From Tenodera sinensis (lineage: Eukaryota; Arthropoda; Insecta; Mantodea; Mantidae): a stretch of DNA of 64,000 nt. The stretch's first letter is position 1; every line of letters begins with the position of its first letter. Where the stretch lies: NCBI GenBank assembly GCA_030765045.1, contig CM060964.1:168239219-168303218 (forward strand), given 5' to 3'. Shown one piece after another: positions 44,481 to 56,204 of the stretch. The translations under genes were made by a program, and so were the position numbers. The notes beneath the pieces are model-generated. The model saw only the letters and a list, made by a program, of their open reading frames with translations, was not told the DNA's origin and did no database searches.

Positions 44481-44650
44481 CTTACGATAGATGTGAGCGA
44501 GTTTGTGCTGTTCGGCACGCTGCGCTTCGCTTCTGCGCGTCCAGGTGTGAGTCTGCCTTTAGACCGTGCCACTGAAGATGTGCACTGCAGTTGTGGACGA
44601 AATGTCTGGAACATCTAACTCCAGCATTACAGCCTGGAGTTACCTTCCAG

Positions 44651-46074
44651 TTATATTGACTCTGGCTGCAAAAGCCTACCTTCTCTCACAATAAACATAT
44701 AAGTTACACTGTTTACAGTACTTTGTACATTCACTTGTTTAAACATCGTCCATTTTTCTTTATTTCTTTGATATTTCCACACAGTCAATTTTATGGACTA
44801 ATAACAGAAATGCTATCATCATTTAGGCTTTGCAATGATAGCAAATGTAAAAGTGAATAAATCATAAGTTACGTTCAAACATTCAAGGCATTTCAGGTCA
44901 AATCAGACGAAGTTTTGATTCTTATATTTTCAAACCTGATTGATACTTGTTTTAACTGTTAAATTAATGATACCCTTATATTTTTGCTGTGGTCAACATT
45001 TTTTACTTTTAAATTTTTGCAACATCAAATCTTTGAAAAATGTGTGCACACTAACATAGAAATGTCTATTTCTTGTTTAATATTTTTTGTATGAACTTGA
45101 CAGAAATTTTGTTTGAACCTAAAACTCAGGCTTACGGAGTACAAAGATATTCACTTACACATTTTTCACTGCATATTACATCTCGAATTACTAAAAAATA
45201 TTAATTTTTATAAACTTTATAGCCATGAACTGCCAATTTTTAAATTTCAGCTTCATCTCCATTTAATTCCCTTTAAGTGTGAAGAATTTCATAGAGGGAC
45301 AGTAATAAATAACAGACCATTTCTAAATTAAGCACAGCTATCTTGCAAAAACAACCTAAATCAAGTAAGGCACAGTGTGCTTCTGTTTATTAATCAAGGT
45401 CAGTTGATGCAACACTTCTAAATGTATTCTGCAAGATATTTCAGTGTTGCCAATTGCAGGTATATGTCCCTAAATGTAAGGACTTCTATGCTTGTTTCAC
45501 AACCATTGGGGGATAAGAAAGATTTCCATTAATTGGTACAATTAATGAGAATTAATGCTACGCTTTAAAGGAGCACTGGTATTCTTAATTGATAATTTAA
45601 TTGTGATCTACTGCAATATCAAAGAAATTTATGCATTGTAAACAGACATTAACATTTTCCTCACATATTGGAAAATATGGTAACATCAGGAATTAATCAT
45701 TGGTTGAAAGAAATGAACTACAACAATGAAGTTTTAATATTTTCCTGAATGTAATATATTTGTGTCAAGTGTGGTTGAAATGAGTGCAGACGTATTTAAT
45801 GAGTTGAAGTGTCATGCTTATAAGCTGACACCAATTGCACCCATGCATTCATTGAGCAGAGTCCTGCAGTGGTGTAGCTGTCCAGTCCTCAACACTTCCT
45901 GTCCTTCTTGAAGCTTCTTGCATTCTGCTTGAAATTATTATATTATATTTATGAAATTGATATTATGCACACGTGCAGGAATACTTTTATGCTTTATAAA
46001 ATTAAAAAAGTGAACATGAACTTCATAAAAATTAGAATTCAAAATTCCTTGTAGAAATTCTTACGGTGAATAAA
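44651..46074. other. No gene recognised
   Basis: AT-rich spacer. Confidence 0.5.
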
Positions 46075-46800
<726 letters not shown>

Positions 46801-46859
46801 TATAGAGCAATACAATTGAATGGTTGGTTATATCCATTATAAAAGTGAATCACTTTAGA

Positions 46860-47181
46860 CTCTGCCCATAAAGCTGTAAAAATGCCACCTTTGCCATAAA
46901 GTTATAAAGGAAACTACAAACTACCTAATGAGATTAAAATTTTGACTGATATCTCAAAATCAAAATTTAAAAGCAATTTAAAAGAATACTTGTTGAGTAA
47001 ATGTATATACAGCTTAGAAGAGTTGTAAATTATATGTAAAATGTACTACTTCTATACTCACTATAAAATGGTACTATTTTGTATCTCTTAAGAAATGATG
47101 TTAATATTTTGTTTTACACACCCGATATATCCAATATCATGTACTTGATCTAAGGATGAAAATAAATTGAAATTGAAATAG
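46860..47181 (+). mobile_element. LINE 3' end (CR1/L2-like group)
   Basis: The frame at 46900-47028 reads NYKLPNEIKILTDISK then FKSNLKEYLLSKCIYSLEEL and stop, the standard C-terminus of CR1/L2/Daphne-type LINE ORF2. The 3' end is AAATTGAAATTGAAATA, a short ATTGAA repeat as in such tails. It begins right after the microsatellite, so the 5' side is truncated. Confidence 0.65.
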
Positions 47182-47479
47182 TAGTAGATTCAATGGTGTG
47201 TTATCTTAAAACAAACTTGCAAGAAAAGCACATTTTATAATCTTTTACAAAGTCAAAGGTGACTTACATCCAACAGGAATGGCTATATACTCACTTACAA
47301 AAATTAAAATATGCACTTATTATATTCTCATTCATTCAAAGATATAAAACAAATTTAATGAAAATTCTACACATAATGGCTAAATTTTCTGTTTTCATAT
47401 TTGTCTGGTTTGATCTGGAAAGAATCGTTAAACATTGAAAGATAAATACTTCACGAGGCACAGGCAATTGACATAGACT

Positions 47480-48290
47480 GACAAGGTATGTGTGTGAATT
47501 TGAATGCTCAAAGCTGCACGAGGTTGATCTTGAAATATAGGTTGCTCACCCCAACAATAGTGTGCGTCATTCTCATGCAAAACTTTGCTGTTGTCTGCTA
47601 GCACCATTCAATGATGGCATGTTGTACCTGCACTAACAAGTACTTATCTACTCTAATTGTGTGACGAGTATAGCTGCAGTAGGAGGCCATCTTTTGGAGT
47701 ATTTGGTTGTGGGTTAGAGGGTAAACAATGTTCATCTGTAGGCAAATCAATCCCAGAAATGTTGTCAAACTGTTAGAGGCAAAGTTGCAAAGAGCTGAAT
47801 ATGGAAACAATTGTAGTCAAGGATATGGAATTTGCAAATGTTATATAGCATAATAACTCATAAATGCAATGGGAATGACACAGAAATGCACAGAAGATAC
47901 ACTGGCTAGGAATAGTGATTTTGAAGGAAAGGAAGAGGTCCTACATAAAGTTGGCTCTTCCAGCAATACAAGACTTGATCTCCAAAGCAACTTGATAGGG
48001 CAACATTCATGGGATAAATTTGCCTGATGATGATTATACTGTTTATAATTTTACCCACAACCAAACACTACAAAAGATGGCCTTCCTATTGCAGTTATAC
48101 TTGTCATACAACTGGAGTACCTACATACTTGTAAATGTGGGCACAACTTGCTAGCCAGCGTTGAATGGTGCTAGCATAGAACAGCAAAGTTTTGTATGGG
48201 AATGACTTACACCACTGTTGCTGGGATGACTTCAAGCATAACCTTGTACGGCTCCAAGCATTCAAGGTCACATGCATCCCTTGTGAGAAA
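47480..48290. repeat. Foldback (inverted-repeat) element 2
   Basis: Left arm about 47480-47780 is inverted at about 47985-48290 with a ~200-bp loop. Clear pairs: GCAAAACTTTGCTGTTG near 47577 with the complement of CAGCAAAGTTTTGTA near 48182, GCTAGCACCATTCAA near 47599 with TTGAATGGTGCTAGC near 48162, and GGCCATCTTTT near 47685 with AAAAGATGGCC near 48072. The arms have diverged by roughly 15-20 percent. No coding capacity; a MITE-like or Foldback-type element. Confidence 0.75.
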
Positions 48291-49673
48291 TAAAATCAAA
48301 AGGTCAATGGTTACTTTCACAAGAACATTATTGTTCTTTGTTCTAACACCTTTCTGCTTGACATGGGAAACTTACAGGAACACAAATGGATATTACTGTA
48401 TCTAGTGATTAGGTTGCACATTTACTTATAAACTTGCGGTTGGCAGTCAGCTGAAGCTCTAACATCAAAAAATGATTTGAAACCAATGCACATATTGCTA
48501 TATCATATGCAGGTTACTGTGGTGTCACACTCGCTCTTAGAATTGAAAACACTATGAAATTGTGAATTACAAGATCATATAATCCTGTTATTACATTTGT
48601 TTTTACCGTACAAGTTAAAATAGTCTCCACTCTATAACTCAGTGAGTTTGCCACTGATCTTATGATTCATAGTGTATACACAAATCTATGAAAAGGACTG
48701 CTGTGAAGGGATGAGGGAAGTAGACAGGGATAGTTTCTTTAAATCCATTCTGCTTATACAAGTAAACTTGGAAACAGCTGAACCTTTCATTAAAGAGAAA
48801 CTGTATTAGGTCTCTGATATGGTCAAATCACAGCAGAAATGTTGGAAAAGGGAGAAAGGATGTTTCTGTCACCATTTCTAGGAAAGAGATTCCTCTGTTG
48901 AGCATGAGCTTGTAAAGGTTGTAATAAACACCAATCATATGAGAAAAGTTGAGAGCATTACTTTATGAACTGTTATGGATCATAATGCTACAAGGTAAAT
49001 CGTAAGCAATAAAACATTGCTAGCTTGAAAACTTAACAGTATGGACATGTGATAAATTCATACACTTTCTTACTTAAAAGAGTATCTTCCTTGTGTTCAC
49101 CTCAGTGATTTCTGGTAGTGTTATCTGTTACTTCTAAATCAATGAGTATATTCAACTTGTCAAAAAGTACAGGATTTGGAGGCTCGATTTTCACTTTATG
49201 AACAACAAATGCATAAGCGGAAAAAAGATTTTTCACCCTAAAAGCAATGCAGACGTACAGTACAGAAGGTATGAGATGCAAACAGCTTATCTTTCTTTCT
49301 TTCATTACTTTTTTTCAAAGTAATCTCGGGTGATAGCCCACCTCTAGTACCTGCATGTGGATGTGGAGCCTTAGTCCTTTATTCAGTGTTGTGTTATAGA
49401 ATTGTTAATATGTGGAGTAGTAACATATAACAACAATGTAGTGATGGAAAAAAGGACTAAATCCCTATTCAGTCAGATGTTCCACTCCTGTAGACTGCAA
49501 TGAGGAAAGAAAACAGACAAACATGCGAAGGATGTCAACCAATTTGTGCGATGGACTGCTGTTTTTATCAGCATGAACACTGTCTGCAGGATTCATGATA
49601 AAAAATTATTTATTTTATTTTATTGTTAACGTCCTCCAACGATGATAAAGGTTTAGTGTGCTCATATTAAATA
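48291..49673. other. No gene recognised
   Basis: AT-rich spacer. Confidence 0.5.
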
Positions 49674-50193
49674 CAGGGTGGAAGGGAAGTCCTGACATTA
49701 ATTTAAACCAGTGATAGATCTTGATATTTGCAACACATTTTATAGCTTTCGTTTTTGTCTCTGACCATTTCCTATGGACATATTTTAGTTTTATCAAAAA
49801 CAAGCTGGCAACACTGCAGGTGCCATATTCACTAGGTCAGTACATAAACAAACACGTGTCACTACTGCTTTCACAGTCATGCAGCTCGTGAGTGTAAACA
49901 TAAAGACATACCATGACATGCCTGCTACGTCGTAATAAATAAGTACATCTGGATTTTCCAGTAACGCATACTGTAACTTAAACTCACTATCTAAGGATAT
50001 TGTTTATCACTTCGTTCATCTTCAAACTTAAATAGTTTCGCAGCTGATACTGCTGTAATTTAATAAACCAAACCATCTCTGTGACTTATAAACACAAATA
50101 AAAGTAAATTTGTAGGATCTTACAAAGTGTACCAAATTATATTTTTAACGGGGCAGCAAAAGAATAATCAATGAACCAAATGGTTCCCCCATT

Positions 50194-51210
50194 TCACAGG
50201 TATTGTTCAAAATGTGCACCATTTGCGCACCGGCAAGCTTCACACCTTCTGAAGCAATTATGTCGCACTCGTAACAAAAACCCCCTCATTGTTGTGTATT
50301 TCTTCCGCAGCCAGATAAATGCTTTCTCTCAAAGATTCGAGGGAAGTAGTTGCTCTTTTGTAGATCCTGCTTTCAGGGGTCTCTGTCTAGGGGATATGTG
50401 AATAGCGACCACAAGGTACCCAAGCTGAGCAGAACATTACTTCCACTTACTGGTGTTTTGCTCCTCACTGTAACTTTTCTATCTGACCTTACCTTGGTCA
50501 TCTCTTGTTCTGTTCCGACCCCGATGCTATTAGGGTTCCTGAGGGCTAGGGAGTCTTTATTTTTCCAATCTCTCTATTTCTCTATAAAATCTTAACCCCT
50601 AACATGTTGACCTGTCATGGCATGTAATACGTCCTCTGATTGGTAATCAGAGGATATGGTTGGTGAATTTATTTTGATAACTATCCCGGTCAGGTCGGTG
50701 AGAGCCATAAACCAACGACAGGCGTGGTCCTCCAGACATTCTGGGGGTTGTGAGAGAGCGATGTGACTGCCAAAACATAAAAATATGGTGCTCTCTAAAA
50801 AGCGGTTATAACTGCTATTGCTCTCTTCAATATCAAATTATGAAATATGACTCGAGGGGTAAAATATTCCGGAGTTAAAATAGTCCCCCATTCAGATCTC
50901 TGGGCGGGGACTACTTCTCGAGAACTAAAACATTATATTAATAGAAGATCTAACATCAGACTTCTACAATGGAACGCAGGTGGTCCCACTCTGAATTGGG
51001 ATATATTCTTCACCACTCTGCCCTTTATGTGATCTGCAAGAGGAAATGGATTGAGACCACCTTCAAATATGCCTGGCCACTTCTTGTGCTCCATCCATCA
51101 GTGAAAAATATTGGAGAGCAAGAGGATTAATGACTTCATTGTCAGAAATCCAGGATAAGCTAACAACAACTTTTCACATCTCCCCAGAAGAAAAAATCCA
51201 GAGGATTCAT
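50194..51210 (-). pseudogene. Mariner-like transposase C-terminus, interrupted by a mini-LINE
   Basis: On the minus strand, reading begins near 51208 with MNPLDFFFWGDVK, the block holding the last catalytic acidic residue of this transposase type. It is interrupted by the 50374-51170 insertion. It continues as SRIYKRATTSLESLRESIYL near 50370, and after a frameshift near 50270 ends NCFRRCEACRCANGAHFEQY before the stop at 50194-50196. The CxxNG-HFE ending is typical of IS630/mariner-like insect transposases. Confidence 0.75.
50374..51170 (+). mobile_element. Mini-LINE: deletion derivative of the I-like LINE
   Basis: About 610 bp from the 5' end of the LINE at 23697 (CAGGGGTCTCTGTCTAGGGG through the WNAGG codons near 50985) are joined directly to the last ~185 bp (TTGGGATATATTCTTCACC to the CAACAAC tail). 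All of the endonuclease, RT and RNase H is missing. Removing it restores transposase codons on the opposite strand with only CTTT or TTT duplicated. The internal promoter and the 3' end recognised by the LINE RT are both kept, so it could be mobilised in trans. Confidence 0.85.
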
Positions 51211-51211
51211 A

Positions 51212-51885
51212 CTTGGTGGAAGGGAAGTCATTACATTAATTTAAACCAGTGATAAATATCGGTATTTGAAACACATTTAGTATCTTATGTTTTTGTCTCT
51301 GACCATTTCCTACTGAGATCGTTTTGTTGAAAACAAGCTGGCAACACAGCAGATTGTGTGCATGTCACTTTCACTGGTTCAGTACATAAACAAACATCAC
51401 TATTGCTACCATGCATCTTGTGAAAATCTCCTTCCATGTTTACTGTGCGAGTGTAGGCCAATCACAACCGTTACCTGCCAAAACATTAGATGAAAGTGAA
51501 AGTGTTAGACCTGTTTACATCCAGAAAGCAGGTCAATTCCCTGACCAACCTCAATGCAACATTGCTCACATAGCTCGGGTCTGAAAGAGCAGCATGAAGT
51601 ATTCCTTCACATCTCTTAAATGATTAATTATTTTGAAACCCTGCGTGATGTCCCATAATTACTACTGAAACTATGTCAGAAATAAGTTACACTACACATC
51701 TTACAAGTAACAAACTGTTGTTACCTTTGTAGATTCTTGTGGAATTATGCATTCAATTTGGAACAAAGACTGTTTATGTTTTCGAAATTGACTGATCAAA
51801 TAACAAAATGCCATTAGACATTTTGTTTGTAATGCTTCTATGAAGCACATATTAGAAGGAATGTAATGACTTCCCTTCCACCCTG
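51212..51885. mobile_element. MITE related to the mariner-like transposon
   Basis: 674 bp with terminal inverted repeats GGTGGAAGGGAAGTCATTAC (51216) and, at the other end, the complement of GTAATGACTTCCCTTCCACC. The left ~200 bp match 49674-49880. No coding sequence. A left TA precedes it, but the right flank is GA, so the duplication is not confirmed. Confidence 0.75.
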
Positions 51886-54596
51886 GATGTGTTCTGACAA
51901 TAAAACTATTCTAAGAGTCTAAGCTGTGTGAAAATAATTGACAACCAAGTATGCTAATTAGAAACAAAATATTATTATAATACTATTGTTATTATCATCA
52001 TTGTTGTTGTGAGGGTGTTAGCAGCATCCCTTCAAGAGGCAACAGCATTAACAAAATGGGAGCCAGTAAAATTTTGGTAATATTGTTAAGTAACATGCAT
52101 CACCACCAACAGGTTAAATAAATTTGAGAGTGCTGAGCAATACTCATGCATGCAAGAGGGCAGGGGGGCTGCAAATGGCTAAAGGTAAAAGAACATTTAT
52201 ATAAATATTTCTATATATATATATGTTTTGCTGGAAATTAACACACTTAAACATGTTAAAACAGCAATTAAATGGTTATACAATCTGAACAAAATAACAA
52301 TATTTGCTACTATAATTCAAATGCTGGAATGGGCAAGCCTAACACCACAGCCCCACAAGCTTCATGGTGATTAATATTCAACACACTAAAAGTTTGAAGG
52401 GAATATGTCCTGTTTGAATAAAAGTATCTTCCTTGTTAAATGCACATTTTCAAATTTTAACTGGAGTACATGTATATTATTAATTCATTGAAGTGCTTCC
52501 AATGGAACACTGCCCAGAAATAAATCAATAAAGCAGTCATATCATTAAAATGTTTGTTTTTATTTTTTCTTTATGTTGAAGTTTTATATAATGCATAATA
52601 TAGTTCAGTCAACAAAATTACTGAGCATTTTAGTGTTTACATGCAAGCAACACAATACATTTCCAAAACAGATGCTTAATGCATCTTCACTAAAGAGCGA
52701 CAAATTATTTTTTGTGTAATAAAATGGACATCTCACTGACTTAATCAATGGAGGTTATTAAAAAAAATGAAATAAAAGAAATAAGAAGACTTGACTATGC
52801 CACCGTTGCAAGCTCTTTCCTTAATAAGACACTGGTAAAAAAAAAAAAAAAAAAAAAAAAGGGAGGGGGGGGGGGGAAAGGAGAAGAAAAGGTGTGGGGG
52901 CGGACAGGCAAAAGAAAGAAAAGAAAAAAAAAAACAGGAAAGAAGCCTTACATCATACATTCAATGTTGTCAAACATTAACTCTGATATGCAGCTAAAGT
53001 GATTTGAAAGATTATACTATTTTTCATTTCTTTAAACTCTTTGTTTTTAACAATTTACGCTTTAATAGATAAAATAGTCATTTAAACTTTGGATATTAAA
53101 ACAAAAAAATAAGGCACAGCATTTAAGGCTGAAAAAGCTCCATGTAGTGTAGTACGTGGTACATAAGGCAACAACTGGAGTTATTTGCACCAAAAATGTG
53201 TCTAGTACTATATACTTGTTTAAATAATTATGCCTGATTTGATAAAATCTGCATTTGATATGTGACTATGTTTTACTTGAAAACAAGCAAATCAATTCTA
53301 TCTAAAGACAGAATTTCTCTTAGCAAGTCAGACCAGCTATCTATATGCACAATAGATAGATTCACATTTAATACAGAAAACTACTGTACAATGTTTCATA
53401 ATTTTAAAGTTTTCTTTCAAACATCACACACTTTCATAGTTTTTTCTGCCCACATAACACACCTGAGATTTCTAGATATTTTTTACATTTTCTGTTTAGT
53501 GCACATTCACATTAGAAAATAAGCTCAACCTATCATAGGTAAAATAAACTTAAAGGCACAAATTCTAATCATGGCCTTTTCTTAAATATTCAACAATTAA
53601 TATACTTTAATTATACAGAACTACAGTAAATATTCAATGTGAATCAACCATTTTACTAACCATTTATATTTTCTAACTGGAGAAAACTTGAGGTACCTTA
53701 AAAGCATCAGGAAGGCAGGATGTGACTGTGAGAATAGTTTCATAATATACATGTCTTTACTGTCATCATACCTTCGAAACAACACAGTGTAGCATACAGC
53801 ATGCATTGGGGATAGTTATGCCTCATATAAACAATTATATGGCCTTTGAGGATAGACTCTTGGAAAATAAATTAAGCATAAAAAGCAGTAAACTGAGTGA
53901 AAGAAAGAGAACAGATAAAACAAAAACAGAAAAAATGATAAAGACAATAATGTAAGACTGAATTAAATAATTTTCCACATTTAAAATTTTTTAACACATT
54001 AAGATTAAGAGAAATCATGTGACATGAAATAGCCTGATATAAGGGTAGGTAGTAGAAAATATTAATCCAGCATTAAAGGAGTGATTAATGATCCTCCATA
54101 CCATTAACTATAGCACCATCTTGAAGCAGAGGCTGGCTGTCAATATTCTACTACATCCTTGGTTATACAGTTACTTTCATTTCTCAATAAAATACCTAAT
54201 AAATATATCTCTCCCTCTTATTTCAATTCATTGGGAAATGAAGTTCAAGTTGTTATAGCACTTTACATATCTTCATAGTTAATATTGAAAAGCATATGAT
54301 AAAACCTGTACATTTGTTATTTAAACAGAAAACTGAATTTATTAATAATTTCAGTTTTTTAGCCTTGTTTCTTTGAATATTTTATAAGCTGGGCATACAT
54401 ATTTGGTAGTTTACCACTGAAGGAAATTATCACATATTTATCATACATACCACAGTTCACCATACACCACTCTAGACATTTGCTAGGGCTCTCTAAATAA
54501 CTTGAATGATTGCACTTTAGTAAACATACGCTCTGATACAACAGAACAAATGATAGCTTTCAGAGATCGTCATAATTTGGTTTAGCCTAATACATG
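51886..54596. other. Spacer and probable Warts 3' flank
   Basis: No coding signal. It is downstream of the Warts stop codon on the minus strand, so the part near 54596 should be 3' UTR. Several TTTATT sequences (AATAAA on the minus strand) exist, but I cannot choose the polyadenylation site. A/G homopolymer tract at about 52838-52876. Confidence 0.45.
52838..52876. repeat. A-run followed by G-run
   Basis: About 23 A then a G-rich run; slippage-prone homopolymers that are often misassembled. Confidence 0.9.
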
Positions 54597-55028
54597 TCAT
54601 ACATAAACAGGTCCCTGGTTATCATTGTCATCTAAACTGATTTTATTGGGGTATGCTGGGCCACCACCATCATCAAAAAACCTCCTAAACGTAAACTCAA
54701 AAAACCCATGAAAAGGTTTCCCATTGTCTAACAATTCATCAGACTTATCCGAGCCTGAAGAACCTGAATTTCTTAATCTTTCTGGGTCAACTGGATCAAA
54801 GTTAGATGTATCTGTAGGATACTGGATCCTTGGTATATGTGGTGCCACTTGTCGACGTAGCCCTCTATCAAAGTCCACTGAGCTGAAAAATGGATGTGAC
54901 TTCACCTCACTCGCATTTTTTCCTAAGCGTCTGTCAGCCCCTGTGCAAAGCTTCAGTATAAGGTCCATTCCTTCTGGTGAGAGATTTGCTGCCTCTGGTA
55001 TGTGTAGTGTTGTTTCCCAATGAATAAC
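54597..55028 (-). CDS. wts: Warts/LATS kinase, last coding exon
   Basis: Serine/threonine kinase of the NDR/LATS (AGC) family that phosphorylates Yorkie/YAP in the Hippo pathway. The exon starts at a TTTTTAG|GTT acceptor (55029-55030) and reads VIHWETTLHIPEAANLSPEG, the end of the kinase domain. It continues with CTGADRRLGKN, HPFF, then the AGC C-terminal extension with PHIPRIQYPTDTSNFDPVDP. The hydrophobic motif FFEFTFRRFFDD includes the Thr phosphorylated by Hippo/MST. It ends NQGPVYV and TGA at 54597-54599. All diagnostic residues are intact, codon phase at the acceptor is 0 and there are no stops, so it is functional. Earlier exons lie beyond 64000. Confidence 0.95.
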   Translation of the reverse strand, partial: VIHWETTLHIPEAANLSPEGMDLILKLCTGADRRLGKNASEVKSHPFFSSVDFDRGLRRQVAPHIPRIQYPTDTSNFDPVDPERLRNSGSSGSDKSDELLDNGKPFHGFFEFTFRRFFDDGGGPAYPNKISLDDNDNQGPVYV

Positions 55029-55030
55029 CT

Positions 55031-56204
55031 AAAAACATCAAAGAAGTATTTATTCTTTCTTAGTTTATTTTCATCAGTGTAAGATATGGAAGATACACTG
55101 GTTTTGAACAACAAAACATAAATTAGTCATATTTCCTTTTCATCTGCAGTACTGGGAAAACGATGCTATGCTTAGTTGTTATTTGAAACACTTAATTGTT
55201 CCTAATGTTCAAAACGGTGCTAATCTTACAAATATCAGTGGTATTATCCGTAAATTTTGGTGCCTTTTCCTAACATATTTGCAATTTTTGTAACAGATGA
55301 TCAACTGACCAATATTTGCCTGCCACTTTCATTTACAAAGTGGCCTTACCAGAGCAGAGAATCCTGCACTGCTAATCTTATGTCAGCATCATTGCTGTAA
55401 TTATGCTAAAAGATATTATGTAAAACTGACACAGGTTCTACCACCTACCAGGATAGGCATGGTATTCAATGCCATGGCCAGGAAAAGATGCATGTATCTA
55501 TAGCTTTCAGTGCCAATGCATTAACACTCTGCTACCATAACAACGTTCCCATTCACACATTAAATCTCTTGATATTGGCAAAAGTGTGGTGAATGAAAAG
55601 CTCTAGATATTTTACTCCTTTCTCAGAAAGTAGAACTACCTTGGAAAAATGCAGTTACTCTCTGTGTGAATTATGGTGACTACCATATAATTTTTCCTTA
55701 GCTTAGTTGCAGTGTATTGGACCTTACAGCAACTATAGCTTATGCAATTAATTAATTTTAAAAAAAAATTGCTGCATAGCTTAGCTCATTGCCCTAAATA
55801 TGTACTCTTTTCAGGGCAAGAGGAACATATGAAGATAAAAGACCTTAAAAAGAAATCACTCCTATTATATGTGGATCTGTAGTCATTAGATTGCTAAAGC
55901 ATTTGCCAAATTAGGAAATTTGTAGTGTAGAATGCAGAAATAATTACTTTTTATCAGTTCTGTCTAGACCTTGTTCACAATTTTGATAATTTTTCTTTCA
56001 CACTAGCCAACAAGCACTGCTGAAATTATGAATCAGAGGTGAAAATGTTTATGCCACAGCAAGAACAGTTCTCCAAGCTGATGGTCCCTACCAGGTCCAT
56101 TTTTTGAGAATTTGTCACCCATTGACATTAATGTATCTGTTGGCCATCTATAGTGTTACATAGATGTAACAAGTAAGTATCACTAACTTGTTTACTGGGT
56201 GAAT
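55031..56204 (-). other. Warts intron, no feature recognised
   Basis: Intron sequence immediately upstream of the last Warts exon. No upstream kinase exon was found anywhere up to 64000, so the intron is at least 9 kb. Confidence 0.6.

Larger units (their letters stand above)
42572..44558. mobile_element. PIF/Harbinger DNA transposon, internally deleted
   Basis: 1987 bp with terminal inverted repeats: left AGGCAGGCTCACACTTGGAC, right end reading inward AGGCAGACTCACACCTGGAC, continuing as GC-rich sequence for about 45 bp. TTA is duplicated at 42569-42571 and 44559-44561, the usual 3-bp PIF/Harbinger duplication. Inside are a MADF-domain exon on the plus strand and the last part of a DDE transposase on the minus strand. 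The region between is AT-rich with microsatellites and lacks the catalytic core. Confidence 0.9.
42060..44650. repeat. Foldback (inverted-repeat) element 1, split by a Harbinger transposon
   Basis: Left arm about 42060-42308 and right arm about 42478-42571 plus 44562-44650 are inverted copies. Examples: ACATCTTCAGTGGCAC (42132-42147) against GTGCCACTGAAGATGT (44566-44581), and CTTCTATGG (42270) against CCATAGAAG (42508). GAGAAGGTTT in the left arm matches AAAACCTTCTC just left of the Harbinger. The alignment runs through the Harbinger insertion point, so the arms were continuous before it. The loop is about 42309-42477. No coding sequence of its own. Confidence 0.75.
49674..51211 (-). mobile_element. 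Tc1/mariner-like transposon, 3' half, with nested mini-LINE
   Basis: Left terminus CAGGGTGGAAGGGAAGTCCT follows TA (49672-49673). The first ~200 bp are shared with the MITE at 51212. The transposase 3' end is on the minus strand (below). The right part is missing beyond 51211, where the MITE begins. The mini-LINE at 50374-51170 is inserted in the transposase. Confidence 0.7.

Noticed and set aside
44566..44612. CTGAAGA...CGAAA resembling a hammerhead ribozyme core
   Set aside because: The CUGANGA and GAAA boxes are present, but the intervening bases do not form a convincing stem II, and the inverted copy at 42100 has changed in the same place. Treated as foldback arm sequence.
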